Assembly (NCBI RefSeq): GCF_009687865.1 | Contig: NZ_BLAE01000004.1 | Coordinates: forward strand, 234,863-298,862 | Reading direction: 5' to 3' | From: Acrocarpospora macrocephala | Lineage (GTDB): Bacteria > Actinomycetota > Actinomycetes > Streptosporangiales > Streptosporangiaceae | DNA: 64,000 nt | Part shown: positions 1 to 9,460 of the stretch, in pieces | How the letters are laid out: every line of letters starts with the position of its first letter | How positions within the stretch are numbered: position 1 is the stretch's first letter | Made by a program: the position numbers and the translations under genes | Notes under the pieces: model-generated | The model's database searches: none | Told to the model about the DNA's origin: nothing | What the model saw: only the letters and a program-made list of their open reading frames with translations

Positions 1-87
1 TGCTTGCAATCCGCTTAAAGAACGCTTGCGGCATTTGCCGGGATCGTCTGCAAGAGCGTTCCAACCAGCCCCCGCCACCCTGATCGT

Positions 88-489
88 GTGATCAGCGAAC
101 ACGCGCTCAATCGGCGGCTTCTCATAGAACATGTCTCCACGTCCCGGGTCATGCAGTTGGCCACCCTGGCCCCCGACGGCTCCCCCACCCTGTGCACGCT
201 CACCTACCATGCCACGTTCGCCCCCGACCGCCTGCACTTCGTCGCCCACGTGGATCGCATGCACGCCCGCAACCTCCGCCACGACCCCCGCGCCGCCGGC
301 ACCATCCTCACCCCGCACGGCCAGGGCACCACCTTCACCGGCACCGCCACGGAGACCGACTCCCCCGACCCGGTCCACCTGGCCCCGGGCGAACGCGTGT
401 TCCACATCGACATCACCGAATGGCTCCTCTTCGACGAGTCAACCCACCCAGGCCAACCTCGCCGCGTCATCCCCGTCCGCTGGCGCTGA
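88..489 (+). CDS. PPOX-type (pyridoxamine phosphate oxidase-like) flavin/deazaflavin-binding protein
   Basis: A 133-residue protein starting at GTG. The N-terminal part reads like the split beta-barrel of small FMN- or F420-binding PPOX proteins: residues 19-30 (SRVMQLATLAPD) form the first strand pair, followed by a conserved 'G-S-P-T-L-C-T-L-T-Y' strand, and a later 'H-A-R-N-L-R-H-D-P-R' segment is the usual K/R-N-L-x-x-D-P helix. Members of this family reduce small aromatic or quinone-like molecules or act on haem or flavin. No substrate can be assigned. It stands alone and runs convergently toward the esterase gene at 628-1617. The family call is good; the cofactor is inferred. Confidence 0.75.
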   Translation: MISEHALNRRLLIEHVSTSRVMQLATLAPDGSPTLCTLTYHATFAPDRLHFVAHVDRMHARNLRHDPRAAGTILTPHGQGTTFTGTATETDSPDPVHLAPGERVFHIDITEWLLFDESTHPGQPRRVIPVRWR

Positions 490-627
490 CCCGATGGCAC
501 GAGGACCCGTTGGCACGTGCCACGGGGGACGTGGGCCGATCTCCGCCGCCCGGGCAGCGGTCTCGTAGAGGATGCGCCGCTCCTCCCTGTGACGCCGCGC
601 CGAAGCCGGCCGAATCAAACGACGATC

Positions 628-1617
628 TCAGGTGAGAAGGCGGTGCCGGAAGGTGGCAGGGTCCCAGTGGGCGGTGCGGAGCCAGTCGATGACGGTGTCC
701 TGCCAGTGTCTGGCAGGGGACCATGTTCTGGTGAGGAGCAGACCTGTGCCATGGAGCGCGCCGGGGTAGCGCTCGGCGGTGGCCAGGCCGCCGTCGGCGA
801 TGACGCGCTTGGCGTACTGCTCGCCCTCCTCGTGCAGGGGGTCGTGCTCGGCGGTGAGGACAATCGTGGGGGGCAGCCCGGCCAGGTCCGGCGCCAGGGC
901 GGGCGACGCGTACGGGTCCAGGGCGATCGCCGGGTCGGGCAGGTAGTGCTCGACGGCCAGGACCAGGTCGGGGAGGAGGCTCGGCGCGTCCGGGGCCGTG
1001 GAGGCGCGGCGGGCGGTCTCCAGGGTCAGGTCGAGGAACGGCACTTCCAGGAGTTGCATCGTGAGGGGCGGTTCGCCGCCGTCCCTGACCTTCAGGGCGA
1101 GCGCGGCGGCCACGTTGGCTCCGGCGGAGGAGCCGCCGACGGAGAGGTTCGCGGCGTCGAGGCCCAGCGGGCCCGCCTCGGAACGCAGCCACCGCAGAGC
1201 GGCGTACGCGTCGTCCAAAGCCGCGGGAAAAGGGTGTTCTGGGGCCAGCCGGTAGTTCAGCGAGACCACCACGACACCGGCTTCCTCGCAGCGCCGGCGG
1301 CACAGGGCGTCGTTGACGAGGTCGTCGATCGACCCCTGCCACCAGCCGCCTCCGTGCAGGGTGAGGTGCGCGGGCAGCGGCCCGCCGGACCGGGGGCGGT
1401 AGAGACGGGCGGTGACCTGTCCGCCCGGCGTCGGCACGGCATGGTCGGCGATCTCGTGCACCTCCGGGCCCGGCAGTCCGAAGCGCAGAAAGTTGAGGTC
1501 GATCATCAGCTGCTTGTAGTGGCGCTGCCGTGCCGTGTCGAGATGGCCGATGTCCGTGGCCGGGTTGCTGCGCAGGAAGTCGAGGACCTCGGGGTCGAGG
1601 GGCATGAGGGCTCTCAT
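628..1617 (-). CDS. alpha/beta hydrolase, hormone-sensitive-lipase (GDXG) type esterase
   Basis: 329 residues. It has the HSL-family oxyanion motif HGGGW (about residues 91-95), a nucleophile elbow G-G-S-S-A-G-A-N in place of the commoner GDSAG, an acid in 'TAEHDPL' and a histidine in 'ALHGTG', so the catalytic triad is complete. The family hydrolyses short acyl esters and acetylated compounds. The ATG overlaps the stop of the upstream permease (ATGA), so it is probably translated from the sugar-importer operon; an internal ATG at 1603-1605 is an alternative start. Context suggests, without proof, that it deacylates something linked to the imported carbohydrate. Confidence 0.88.
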   Translation of the reverse strand: MRALMPLDPEVLDFLRSNPATDIGHLDTARQRHYKQLMIDLNFLRFGLPGPEVHEIADHAVPTPGGQVTARLYRPRSGGPLPAHLTLHGGGWWQGSIDDLVNDALCRRRCEEAGVVVVSLNYRLAPEHPFPAALDDAYAALRWLRSEAGPLGLDAANLSVGGSSAGANVAAALALKVRDGGEPPLTMQLLEVPFLDLTLETARRASTAPDAPSLLPDLVLAVEHYLPDPAIALDPYASPALAPDLAGLPPTIVLTAEHDPLHEEGEQYAKRVIADGGLATAERYPGALHGTGLLLTRTWSPARHWQDTVIDWLRTAHWDPATFRHRLLT

Positions 1618-2525
1618 TTCAGGGCGCCGGCGAGGAGTCCCCGCACGAAGAACCGTTGGAGGAAGACGAAGATGAGCATCGGCAGGGACATCGATATGAA
1701 CGCCGCCGCCGTGAGCAGTTCGGCGCCCTGACCGGTGGAGGTGTTGACCAGGTTGGCGATCGAGACCGTCAGCGGGGCGACGGTGGGGTCGCCACCGAGG
1801 AAGATCAGGGCGACGAGCAGGTCGTTCCAGATCCAGATGACCTGGAAGATCGCGACCGACGCCAGCGCGGGCCGGGCCAGCGGGATCGCGATCCGGAGGA
1901 ACATCTCCAGCATCGTGGCCCCGTCCAGCTCGCTCGCCTCGAACAGGTCGCGCGGCAGCGCCGCGAAGAAACTCCGCAGCAGGTAGATCGCGAACGGCAG
2001 CGCCAGGCCGACGTGGACAAGCCACACCCCGGCGAAGGTCCCGGCGAGGTGGGCGCTGTTGTACAGGCGCAGCACTGGAGCGAGGGTCACCTGGATGGGG
2101 ACGACGGCCAGGGCGAGGATCACCGCCGTGACGGCGGCCCTGCCCGGGAAGCTGATCCGCGCCAGCGCGAACGCCGCGACGGATCCGACGCACATGAGCA
2201 CCGTGACGGCGGGAAAGGTGACGAGCAGGCTGTTGAGGAACGCGTCCCCGAGGTGATTCGCCGTCAGGACCTGCCGGTAGTTCTCGAACGTGAGCGCGCC
2301 CCCGTCGGTGAACGCGTGCCACCAGCCGCTGCCGGCGACGTCGTACGCCGTGCGGAAGGAGTTGACGAACAGCCCGAGGACGGGCACCGCCCACAGCCCG
2401 CAGACGAGCAGGAGCGTGACGTGCGAGGGAACCCGCCGGAGGCGTCGCAGGGCGGGCGGTTCCGCGCGGTGGACGCCGGGGACGCGGGGCGGGGTGTGCC
2501 GGGGAGCGGCTTTCACAGCCGTCAC
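1614..2525 (-). CDS. carbohydrate ABC transporter permease (MalG/AglG type)
   Basis: About 303 residues, six predicted membrane segments. The cytoplasmic EAA loop is clear as 'DLFEASELDGATMLEMFLRIAIPLARP', the site where the shared ATPase docks; a charged N-terminal tail of about 35 residues precedes the first membrane helix. It is the second permease of a CUT1-type sugar importer. The start is a GTG that overlaps the stop of the upstream permease (GTGA) after a GGAGG-like ribosome site; another GTG nine bases further in (2514-2516) fits the site AGAGG as well. The operon holds no ATP-binding subunit, so a multitask MsiK/MalK-like ATPase encoded elsewhere must energise it. Confidence 0.92.
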   Translation of the reverse strand: MTAVKAAPRHTPPRVPGVHRAEPPALRRLRRVPSHVTLLLVCGLWAVPVLGLFVNSFRTAYDVAGSGWWHAFTDGGALTFENYRQVLTANHLGDAFLNSLLVTFPAVTVLMCVGSVAAFALARISFPGRAAVTAVILALAVVPIQVTLAPVLRLYNSAHLAGTFAGVWLVHVGLALPFAIYLLRSFFAALPRDLFEASELDGATMLEMFLRIAIPLARPALASVAIFQVIWIWNDLLVALIFLGGDPTVAPLTVSIANLVNTSTGQGAELLTAAAFISMSLPMLIFVFLQRFFVRGLLAGALK

Positions 2526-3505
2526 CTCTCCTCCCCGGCGCGCTGGGAACGGTGATTGACCGCGATGACCGGCGATGCCAGGACGATCAGGAGAAGGGCG
2601 ATGGCGCTGGCTTTCCCGTAGTCCTGGTTCACGAACAATTGCTGGTACAGAACATTGGCGATGACATTGGTCTGGTAACTCCCGTTGGTCATGACGTAGA
2701 CGATGTCGAAGGCCTTCAGCGCGGCAATGGCCACCATGACCGACACGACGAGCAGCGCAGGCCGCAGCTGCGGCAGGGTGATGTGGCGCAGTTCCTGCCG
2801 CCACGTCGCCCCGTCTACTCGCGCGGCCTCGTACAGCTCGGCGGGGATGCCTTTCACCGCGGCGGACAGGATGACCGTGGCGAACCCCGCCGTCATCCAC
2901 ACCCCGACGGTGATCAGCGCGGGGTTGTTGGCCCGTTCGTCGATCAGCCAGGCCACGGGCTCGGCCTGGACGAGCGAGGTCAGCACCGCATTGAGGGTGC
3001 CGGTCTGCGGCAGCCCCGGCGGCGCGTAGTCGTACATGGACCGCCAAATGACGGCGCCGGACACGAACGATATGCTCAGCGGCGCGATCACTGCGACTTT
3101 TGCCGCCGCTTCGTACCTGACCTGGTTGCCGAGCAGTGCCACCACCAGCCCGACGACCACGCAGGCGGTGACGAGCACGACCAGCCAGAGGGCATTGTTG
3201 GCCAGCGCGGAGCGCACGTCGGGGTCGCCCGCCAGGTAGCGGAAGTTGTCCGCCCCGGCCCACCGCTTCCCCGCCGCGTCCTGGAAGCTCAGGATCACCG
3301 TCGAGACCAGCGGCCACAGCAGGTACACCCCGAGCAGGGCCAGCGCCGGGCCGAGCCAGGCCGCGAGCTGGACCACCCGGCCGGCCCGGCGCGGCAGGGC
3401 CGCGCTGATCCGCCCGGCGCTCCACAGCCAGGCGTACAGCAGGACCGGCGTCCCCAGCACGCAGCCGCAGGCCAGGACCAGCGCCGAGGTTCCCGTCAGA
3501 TGCAT
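2522..3505 (-). CDS. carbohydrate ABC transporter permease (MalF/AglF type)
   Basis: 327 residues with an extra N-terminal membrane segment before the usual core, as in MalF/AglF proteins. The EAA loop appears as 'ELYEAARVDGATWRQELRHITLPQLRP'. ATG at 3503-3505 follows GGAG with eight bases spacing, 11 bp after the stop of the binding-protein gene. It partners with the permease at 1614-2525 to form the membrane channel. The pairing with a binding protein that resembles AglE suggests an oligosaccharide or alpha-glucoside substrate; this is inference. Confidence 0.92.
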   Translation of the reverse strand: MHLTGTSALVLACGCVLGTPVLLYAWLWSAGRISAALPRRAGRVVQLAAWLGPALALLGVYLLWPLVSTVILSFQDAAGKRWAGADNFRYLAGDPDVRSALANNALWLVVLVTACVVVGLVVALLGNQVRYEAAAKVAVIAPLSISFVSGAVIWRSMYDYAPPGLPQTGTLNAVLTSLVQAEPVAWLIDERANNPALITVGVWMTAGFATVILSAAVKGIPAELYEAARVDGATWRQELRHITLPQLRPALLVVSVMVAIAALKAFDIVYVMTNGSYQTNVIANVLYQQLFVNQDYGKASAIALLLIVLASPVIAVNHRSQRAGEER

Positions 3506-3516
3506 CGGGCGCTCCG

Positions 3517-4881
3517 TCAGTACGCGGTCTGCTGGACCTGGTCGAGCCGCGTGAGCAGCTGGTCCAGGCTCGCCGGATCCTGGACGTAGGCGACGACGCT
3601 CTTGTGGAAGGCGTCGGACATGGGGGCGGGCATGCCATCCTGCGCGCCGTAGACCACGGTGTCGGCGGAGGCGTACAGGCTCGCGGCCTTGCGGGACAGG
3701 ACCGAGGTGTAGTCCGCCGGAGTCGTCCGCTTGTTGGGGCCGATCCACTGGCCGGTGCCCGCGATCAGCGAGCTGAACGCAGGGGAGGCGACGTACCGCA
3801 TCAGCGCCCGGGTCTGCGGGGTGTCCCGCAGCGCCCCGAACATCTCGCCGGAGGTCACCAGCGCTGGGGGCCTGCCGGCGGTCGTGCCGGGGAAGGGGAA
3901 GAAGTCGATGTCGGTGATGGGCTGGACGTTCGGCACGGTCTGGGCCATCGAGTTGCCGAGCCAGTCGTTCTGTACGTGCAGGTAGCAGGCGGGCGGGCGA
4001 CTGAAGAGGCCGACGGGGCTCTTGGCGAAGTTGGCGGTCAGCACGGCCTTCGACCCACCGCTGACCAGTTTCGCGTCGGTCGCGTACGCGCCGAACGCGG
4101 CGAACGCGGCGCGGACCTGGGGCGAGGTCCAGGCAAGCCTGCCCTGCCACCACTGGTTGTAAGCGTCGACGCCGGCCTGCTGGAGCATGAACTGCTGGAT
4201 CCAGATCGCGCCCGGCCAACCGCTGGTAGGCCCGGACTCCAACCCGATGCACCAGGGGGTATGGCCGGCGGCGGCGGATTGCTTGACCCAGGCGTCGAGG
4301 TCGGCCAGGGTGCCGGAGGTGGGGCCCTTGTACGACTTGGGGTCGTACCAGACCAGGCCCGCGACGGCGGAGGTGCCGGGCAGGGCGTAGAGCTTGCCGC
4401 CCGCCGAGCCGAGCTCGACCAGCCCGGCCGGGAAGTCCTTCTTGACGGTCGGAACGTCCACGATTCCGTCGAGGGCGACCAGTTTGCCCTGAGTGGCGAG
4501 CGTGTGGACCTGGCCCGCGCTGGGATTGGACACGACGTCGGGCGGGTTGCCCCCGGCGATCCTCGTCTGCAGGACCGCGGTGAGGTCCTGCGTGCCCTCA
4601 TATTTGATCGTGATTCCGGTGGCGTCCTCGAACGGCTTGAAAGTGCTGAGGTACGCCGTCAGGTAGGGCCCACTCAGCACGCCGAGGATGCTGACGGTCC
4701 CCCCGAGCCGCTTGCCTTCCGCAGCCGCCGTGGCAGCGGTGTGCGCCGCGTCGACGACCCCGGCGGCGGCGCTGGACGGTGCCTGCCGGGGCACGGCGGC
4801 ACCGCATGCGGTGATGAGTACGGCGGCAAGGCCTGCGGAGACAAAGGGTGGCAGGGCGCATTGGATTCGGTGGAGGGTCAC
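3517..4881 (-). CDS. carbohydrate ABC transporter substrate-binding lipoprotein
   Basis: 454 residues, GTG start behind AAGGAGCC. The signal peptide ends in a lipobox L-I-T-A-C (Cys about 26), so it is an exported lipoprotein. The mature part opens with 'GGTVSILGVLSGPYL...FKPFEDATGITIKYEGTQDL', the usual lobe-1 start of family-1 sugar-binding proteins, most like AglE-type alpha-glucoside binders. It is first in a four-gene operon (binding protein, two permeases, esterase) divergent from a LacI regulator whose operator probably lies in the shared 148-bp region. Confidence 0.92.
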   Translation of the reverse strand: MTLHRIQCALPPFVSAGLAAVLITACGAAVPRQAPSSAAAGVVDAAHTAATAAAEGKRLGGTVSILGVLSGPYLTAYLSTFKPFEDATGITIKYEGTQDLTAVLQTRIAGGNPPDVVSNPSAGQVHTLATQGKLVALDGIVDVPTVKKDFPAGLVELGSAGGKLYALPGTSAVAGLVWYDPKSYKGPTSGTLADLDAWVKQSAAAGHTPWCIGLESGPTSGWPGAIWIQQFMLQQAGVDAYNQWWQGRLAWTSPQVRAAFAAFGAYATDAKLVSGGSKAVLTANFAKSPVGLFSRPPACYLHVQNDWLGNSMAQTVPNVQPITDIDFFPFPGTTAGRPPALVTSGEMFGALRDTPQTRALMRYVASPAFSSLIAGTGQWIGPNKRTTPADYTSVLSRKAASLYASADTVVYGAQDGMPAPMSDAFHKSVVAYVQDPASLDQLLTRLDQVQQTAY

Positions 4882-4950
4882 TCTGGCTCCTTATGGGCGA
4901 GCCGTGGGGCGGAGACCTCAGTGAAATGCCACTGAAACGAAACTGTCAAC

Positions 4951-4972
4951 TGCTTCTGTCGAAGCACTTCGA
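4951..4972. promoter_or_regulatory. putative LacI-family operator between the sugar importer and its regulator
   Basis: Two overlapping inverted repeats: TGCTTC-tgtc-GAAGCA (4951-4966) and TCGAAG-ca-CTTCGA (4959-4972). They lie 70-90 bp upstream of the binding-protein start and about 58 bp upstream of the regulator start, where a LacI-type repressor would control both. LacI operators are normally 14-20 bp palindromes. Assignment is by position and symmetry only. Confidence 0.5.
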
Positions 4973-5029
4973 TGCTTAGTCTTGGAGCGGTCGAGATTGG
5001 CTGAAGCGAATGCCTGGAGGCCCCCCGAA

Positions 5030-6043
5030 GTGTCGCGGAGAATAACGATCTACGATGTCGCCGCGCGGGCGGGAGTCAGCATCTCCACCGTCTCGCTGGC
5101 GATGAACTCGCCAACGCGGGTCAGCCAGGCCATGCGCACCCGGGTGTACGAGGCTGCCGACGCGCTCGGCTTCGAACCCAAGACCGAGGCGGTCGCCCGC
5201 GCCCGGCGCGGCGTCGGCCGGATCGGGGTGCTGGCGCCGTTCAGCTCCTATCCGTCGTTCTACGCCAGGCTCAACGGGGTGTTCGCGGCGGCGCGCGACC
5301 ACCCCACGGAGATCGTGCTGTTCGACCACCGGTGGGTCGGCGCGGCCTCACCGCTGCTCAGCAGCCTGCCCAGGTCGGGCGGACGGCTGGACGGCCTGAT
5401 CGTCATGGGGGTGCCGATGGAACAGGCCGTCGCCGACCGGCTGCGCGAGTCCCCGATGGCGATCGTGCTGGTCGAAGGCCGGCACGATCACTTCGACTCG
5501 GTGCGCATCGACAACGTCGCCGGGGGACGCCTGGCCGCCGACCACCTGGTGGAGCGGGGTTACGAGAGTTTCGGGTTCGTCGGCGAGGCCCAGCGCTCGC
5601 ACCGCTACCGCTCGCCGTCGGAGAAACGGCTCCAGGGTTTCCGCGAGCGTCTGGAGGAACTCGGCAAGCTCCTGCACCCGCAGAACATCGCACTGATCGA
5701 CCTGCACGCCGACCCCGATACCTCCACCCACGGGGTGATGCCCCGGCTGCTCCGGCCGCCCGCGGCGCTGTTCGCCCACAGCGACACCCTCGCCGCCCGT
5801 GTCCTGCGCGAGATCCGGTCCCGGGGCATCCGCGTGCCGCACGACCTGGGCCTGATGGGCTTCGACGACAGCGAGCTGGCCACCAGCCTCGACCTCACCT
5901 CGATCCGCCAGCCCCTCCACGAATCCGGAAAGGCGGCGGTCGAACTCCTCCTCGACCGCCTCCGCAACCCCGACGCCCCCGAACGCGAGATATCCCTCAA
6001 ACTCCAGTTGACCCCTCGCCTCACCACCGCGACCCACTCCTGA
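5030..6043 (+). CDS. LacI-family transcriptional regulator of the sugar ABC operon
   Basis: 337 residues. The N-terminal LacI helix-turn-helix is textbook: 'ITIYDVAARAGVSISTVSLAMN', followed by the hinge helix and a periplasmic-binding-protein-like sensor domain ending in 'LGLMGFDDSELATSLDLTSIRQP'. The GTG start is preferred because GGAGG lies nine bases upstream; an earlier TTG at 4982 would add 16 residues with no ribosome site. Divergent from the importer, so it probably represses it and is released by the imported sugar or its breakdown product. Confidence 0.93.
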   Translation: MSRRITIYDVAARAGVSISTVSLAMNSPTRVSQAMRTRVYEAADALGFEPKTEAVARARRGVGRIGVLAPFSSYPSFYARLNGVFAAARDHPTEIVLFDHRWVGAASPLLSSLPRSGGRLDGLIVMGVPMEQAVADRLRESPMAIVLVEGRHDHFDSVRIDNVAGGRLAADHLVERGYESFGFVGEAQRSHRYRSPSEKRLQGFRERLEELGKLLHPQNIALIDLHADPDTSTHGVMPRLLRPPAALFAHSDTLAARVLREIRSRGIRVPHDLGLMGFDDSELATSLDLTSIRQPLHESGKAAVELLLDRLRNPDAPEREISLKLQLTPRLTTATHS

Positions 6044-6055
6044 CCTGTCACCACA

Positions 6056-6191
6056 TCACCAGCGTTCTTGAAACGTCAGGCCGTCCCGCAGGTTGTGCCG
6101 GATCGCGTTCTCCAGGAGGTTCTGCACCAGCCGTTCGACCAGCGCCGGGTCACCCGCGGTCGGCGCGGATCCCGGCGCGCGTACCCGTTCA
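6056..6191 (-). pseudogene. remnant of a sensor histidine kinase (ATP-binding N-box)
   Basis: Read on the minus strand in a frame different from the adjoining corC end, this stretch encodes a peptide containing 'DPALVERLVQNLLENAIRHN', the N-box of histidine-kinase HATPase domains, then a diverged tail and a TGA at 6056-6058. No HisKA domain, G-boxes or start exist around it: upstream is the intact 3' end of corC and downstream the 3' end of the LacI gene. It is therefore a ~45-codon scrap left by a deletion or insertion. Confidence 0.72.
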
Positions 6192-7463
6192 ACCGGAGAT
6201 GATGACGGATTCGTCAGTCATTCGGCGGACGACGACGGTGCTGATGCGGTTGCGGCGGCCGGCGAGGTTTTCGGCCGTTAGGCGGAGGCCTTTCACGGAG
6301 GCTTCTGAGCCGGCGATGGGGACGCGGCCGAGGGCGTGAGCGAGGAGGCCGCCGACGGTGTCGACGTCTTCGACTTCGATGTCGGTGTCGAACATTTCGG
6401 CTAGTTCGTCAACGGAGAGGCGGGCGGTGACGCGGGCGGCGCCTTCGGAGAGCCACTCGACGCGGGGGGCCTCGTGGTCGTACTCGTCGGCGATCTCTCC
6501 GACGATCTCCTCGATCACGTCTTCGATGGTGACCAGGCCCGCGGTGCCGCCGTACTCGTCGATGACGATGGCCAGGTGGATCTGGCGGGCCTGCATCTCG
6601 CGCAGGAGCTCGTCGATCGGCTTGCTCTCGGGGACGTAGGTGGCGGGGCGCATCAGCTCCTCGATGCGGATGTCGGTCTCGCCGGTGTCCTGCATGCGCA
6701 GGACGATGTCCTTGAGGTAGGCGATGCCGATGACGTCGTCCTCGTTCTCGCCGGTTACGGGCACGCGGGAGAATCCGCTCCGGAGCGCCAAGGACAGCGC
6801 CTGGGACAGGGTCTTGTTGCGTTCGATGAAGACCATGTCGGTGCGCGGGACCATGACCTCGCGGACCAGGGTGTCGCCCAGCTCGAAGACCGAGTGGATC
6901 ATTTCCCGCTCGTCCGGTTCGATGACGCGGCGTTCCTCGGCCAGGTCGACCAGGTCGCGCAGCTCGGCCTCGGAGGTGAACGGGCCCTCGCGGAAGCCCT
7001 TGCCGGGCGTGACGGCGTTCCCCAGCAGGATCAGCAGCTTCGGCAGGGGGCCGAAGATGCGCGTCAAGCCGTACACGATGGGGGCGCTGGCCAGCGCGAC
7101 CGGTTCGGCGTGCTGGCGGCCGAGAGTGCGCGGCGAGACGCCGACGATCACGTAGCTGACCAGGATCATGACGGCGGCGGCCACCGCGTACGCCTGGCCG
7201 GTGTCGCCGAGCCAGTCGATGAACAGCAGGGTCGCGATCACGGTGGCGGCCAGTTCGCAGCTGAGCCGCAGCAGCAGGAGCAGGTTCAGGTAGCGCGGCG
7301 GATCGGCCACGATCGCCTGCAGCCGCACCGCCCCCCGACGGCCGTCCTTGACGAACTCCTCGGCGCGCACGCGCGAGATCCGCGTGAGCGCGGTCTCCGC
7401 GCTCGCGAGCAGGCCGCCGGTCACGATGAGCGCGACGGCCGAGAACAACCAGCCGTTAGTCAC
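6189..7463 (-). CDS. CNNM/CorC-type CBS-domain membrane protein (hemolysin C family)
   Basis: About 424 residues. Order: four-helix DUF21/CNNM membrane domain (to ~residue 140), paired CBS domains around '[22 protein letters not shown]' and '[15 protein letters not shown]', and a C-terminal CorC_HlyC domain. Such proteins are linked to Mg2+/Co2+ efflux or homeostasis. The GTG at 7461-7463 overlaps the ybeY stop (GTGA) and matches the N-terminus usual for actinobacterial homologues; a GTG at 7485-7487 is possible. Last gene of the phoH-ybeY-corC operon. Confidence 0.92.
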   Translation of the reverse strand: MTNGWLFSAVALIVTGGLLASAETALTRISRVRAEEFVKDGRRGAVRLQAIVADPPRYLNLLLLLRLSCELAATVIATLLFIDWLGDTGQAYAVAAAVMILVSYVIVGVSPRTLGRQHAEPVALASAPIVYGLTRIFGPLPKLLILLGNAVTPGKGFREGPFTSEAELRDLVDLAEERRVIEPDEREMIHSVFELGDTLVREVMVPRTDMVFIERNKTLSQALSLALRSGFSRVPVTGENEDDVIGIAYLKDIVLRMQDTGETDIRIEELMRPATYVPESKPIDELLREMQARQIHLAIVIDEYGGTAGLVTIEDVIEEIVGEIADEYDHEAPRVEWLSEGAARVTARLSVDELAEMFDTDIEVEDVDTVGGLLAHALGRVPIAGSEASVKGLRLTAENLAGRRNRISTVVVRRMTDESVIISG

Positions 7464-7930
7464 GGCTTCGGGCGCACCTCCCGCCACGATTCGAGCAACT
7501 CGCCCTGGAGGCCGAACATCTCGGCGTGCTCCTCGGGCTCGGCGTGATCGTAGCCCAATAGATGCAGGATGCCATGGGTGCAGAGCATCTCCAGCTCGGC
7601 CTGCGCGCTGTGCCCGGCCTCGGCGGCCTGCTTGGCGGCCACGACGGGGCAGAGCACGACGTCGCCGAGCAGCGCCGGATCCGGCGAGGTCTCCTCCGAC
7701 CTGGCCTGATGCGGGCGCAGCTCGTCCATGGGGAAGGCCAGCACGTCAGTCGGGCCGGGCTCGCCCATCCACTGCTCGTGCAGGGCGGTCATCGCCGCCT
7801 CGTCCACCACCAGGATGGACAGTTCGGCGAGCGGGTTGATGCCCATCCGGCCCAGCACGTGCCCGGCGAGGGCGACCAGGGTGCCCTCGTCGATCTCGGT
7901 GCCGGACTCGTTGGCGACCTCGATGCTCAT
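7460..7930 (-). CDS. ybeY: endoribonuclease YbeY (16S rRNA maturation, ribosome quality control)
   Basis: 156 residues. The zinc-binding signature [11 protein letters not shown] (residues 119-129) with its three histidines is intact. YbeY is a single-strand RNase needed for 16S rRNA 3'-end processing and 70S quality control. ATG overlaps the phoH stop (ATGA) and its own stop overlaps the corC start, a tightly coupled three-gene order standard in actinobacteria. Confidence 0.96.
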   Translation of the reverse strand: MSIEVANESGTEIDEGTLVALAGHVLGRMGINPLAELSILVVDEAAMTALHEQWMGEPGPTDVLAFPMDELRPHQARSEETSPDPALLGDVVLCPVVAAKQAAEAGHSAQAELEMLCTHGILHLLGYDHAEPEEHAEMFGLQGELLESWREVRPKP

Positions 7931-8946
7931 CGACGGCTCCTGGAACGGTTGCCGGTCGCGCGCGGGTCGGAGGCGATCGCCGCGTCATACTTGCCGTAGG
8001 CGTCCACGATCTCGCTGACCAGCTTGTGGCGGACCACGTCGGCGCTGGTCAACCGGCTGAAGTGGATGTCGGAGATGCCATCGAGGATACCCTGGACCAC
8101 CTTCAGGCCGCTGTCCTGCCCGCCGGGAAGATCGATCTGGGTCACATCACCGGTCACCACGATCTTGGAGTTGAACCCCAGCCGGGTGAGGAACATCTTC
8201 ATCTGCTCCGGCGAGGTGTTCTGCGCCTCATCCAGAATGATGAATGCATCATTAAGGGTCCTACCACGCATATAAGCCAGCGGCGCCACCTCGATCGTCC
8301 CCGCCGCCATCAGCCGCGGGATCGAGTCGGGGTCGAGCATGTCGTGCAACGCGTCATACAGCGGCCGCAGGTACGGATCGATCTTCTCGTACAGCGTGCC
8401 CGGCAGGAACCCGAGCCGCTCGCCCGCCTCCACGGCGGGCCGGGTCAGGATGATCCGGTTGACCTTCTTCTCCTGCAGCGCCTTCACGGCCTTGGCCATC
8501 GCCAGATAGGTCTTGCCCGTGCCGGCGGGACCGATCCCGAACACGATCGTGTGCCGGTCGATCATGTCCACATACCGCTTCTGGTTCACGGTCTTCGGCC
8601 GGATCGTACGCCCACGCGAGGAGATGATGTCCATCGACAGCACCTCGGCGGGCTTGCCGGAGCTCATCCGGAGCATGGCGATGCTGCGTTCGACGGAGTC
8701 GGGGGTGAGTTCGGCGCCGGACTTGGCCAGCTCCACGAGCTCCTCGAAGAGGCGGACGACCACGCCGCTCTCGTCTGGCGGCCCGGTGATGGTGATTTCG
8801 TTGCCCCGCACGTGGATGTCGGCCCTGAACGACTTCTCGATGACTCTCAGCAGCTCGTCTCGCGAGCCCAGAATGCTGATCATCGCGTGCTCATCGGGGA
8901 TGACCACTTTCGCGTGGGTCTTCGGTGTTTCTCGCGTCTCGGACAT
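7927..8946 (-). CDS. phoH: PhoH-like ATPase
   Basis: 339 residues. Walker A G-P-A-G-T-G-K-T at 139-146 and Walker B 'FIILDE' ending in DE at 239-240; a KH-like N-terminal region precedes. PhoH/YbeZ proteins are cytoplasmic RNA-associated ATPases that work with YbeY. ATG start; stop coupled to ybeY. A 45-bp gap separates it from the HIT gene upstream in the same direction. Confidence 0.95.
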   Translation of the reverse strand: MSETRETPKTHAKVVIPDEHAMISILGSRDELLRVIEKSFRADIHVRGNEITITGPPDESGVVVRLFEELVELAKSGAELTPDSVERSIAMLRMSSGKPAEVLSMDIISSRGRTIRPKTVNQKRYVDMIDRHTIVFGIGPAGTGKTYLAMAKAVKALQEKKVNRIILTRPAVEAGERLGFLPGTLYEKIDPYLRPLYDALHDMLDPDSIPRLMAAGTIEVAPLAYMRGRTLNDAFIILDEAQNTSPEQMKMFLTRLGFNSKIVVTGDVTQIDLPGGQDSGLKVVQGILDGISDIHFSRLTSADVVRHKLVSEIVDAYGKYDAAIASDPRATGNRSRSRR

Positions 8947-8991
8947 GGGCGGCCGTTGCGGCCTGCTCGCCTCCCTAATTTCTCACCAATG

Positions 8992-9330
8992 CTAGCCGAG
9001 GCGCAGGCTGAGACCGGTGCCGCCGAGCACGTGCGCGTGCGCGTGGAAGACCGTCCGCCCGGCGTCCGGGCCGGTGTTGAAAATGACACGATATCCGGAT
9101 TCGACGATGCCCTCCTGGGCGGCGACCGCCGCCGCGGCGAGGAGCACGTCGTTGGCCAGACCAGCTTGGGCGAGCGCCTCCGCGTCCTCGAGGTGCTCTT
9201 TGGGGATGACCAGAACGTGCACCGGCGCGTGCGGATTGATGTCCCGGAAGGCCAGCGTGGTCGGGGTCTCATGGACGACCGTGGCGGGAATCCCCCCGGC
9301 CACTATCGTGCAGAACAGGCAATCACTCAC
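8992..9330 (-). CDS. HIT (histidine triad) family nucleotide hydrolase
   Basis: 112 residues, GTG start. 'CLFCTIVAGGIPA' at the N-terminus and 'HAHAHV' near the C-terminus are the zinc-Cys pair and catalytic histidine triad of HinT-like enzymes, which hydrolyse nucleoside phosphoramidates and aminoacyl adenylates. It sits directly upstream of phoH, a frequent actinobacterial arrangement, and is divergent from the sigma factor at 9461. Confidence 0.93.
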   Translation of the reverse strand: MSDCLFCTIVAGGIPATVVHETPTTLAFRDINPHAPVHVLVIPKEHLEDAEALAQAGLANDVLLAAAAVAAQEGIVESGYRVIFNTGPDAGRTVFHAHAHVLGGTGLSLRLG

Positions 9331-9460
9331 AGCCGGAAGCCTAGCGTTGCCAATCGGTAATCCCGTGATGGTCCCGCGGGAAGATCCGCCCGGATAGGGT
9401 TTATGTGCGACACTGCACCGTCAACTAAACCCCCGTGTCGGGCGAGGACACAACTGGGCC

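Noticed and set aside
511..522. TGGCACGTGCCA palindrome between the PPOX and esterase 3' ends
   Set aside because: Between convergent genes; may be a weak terminator, but no U-run and the stem is short.
517..1731. Long open frame on the plus strand over the esterase gene
   Set aside because: Its residues are Gly/Arg/Val/Glu-rich antisense shadow of a recognisable hydrolase; no family motif or ribosome site.
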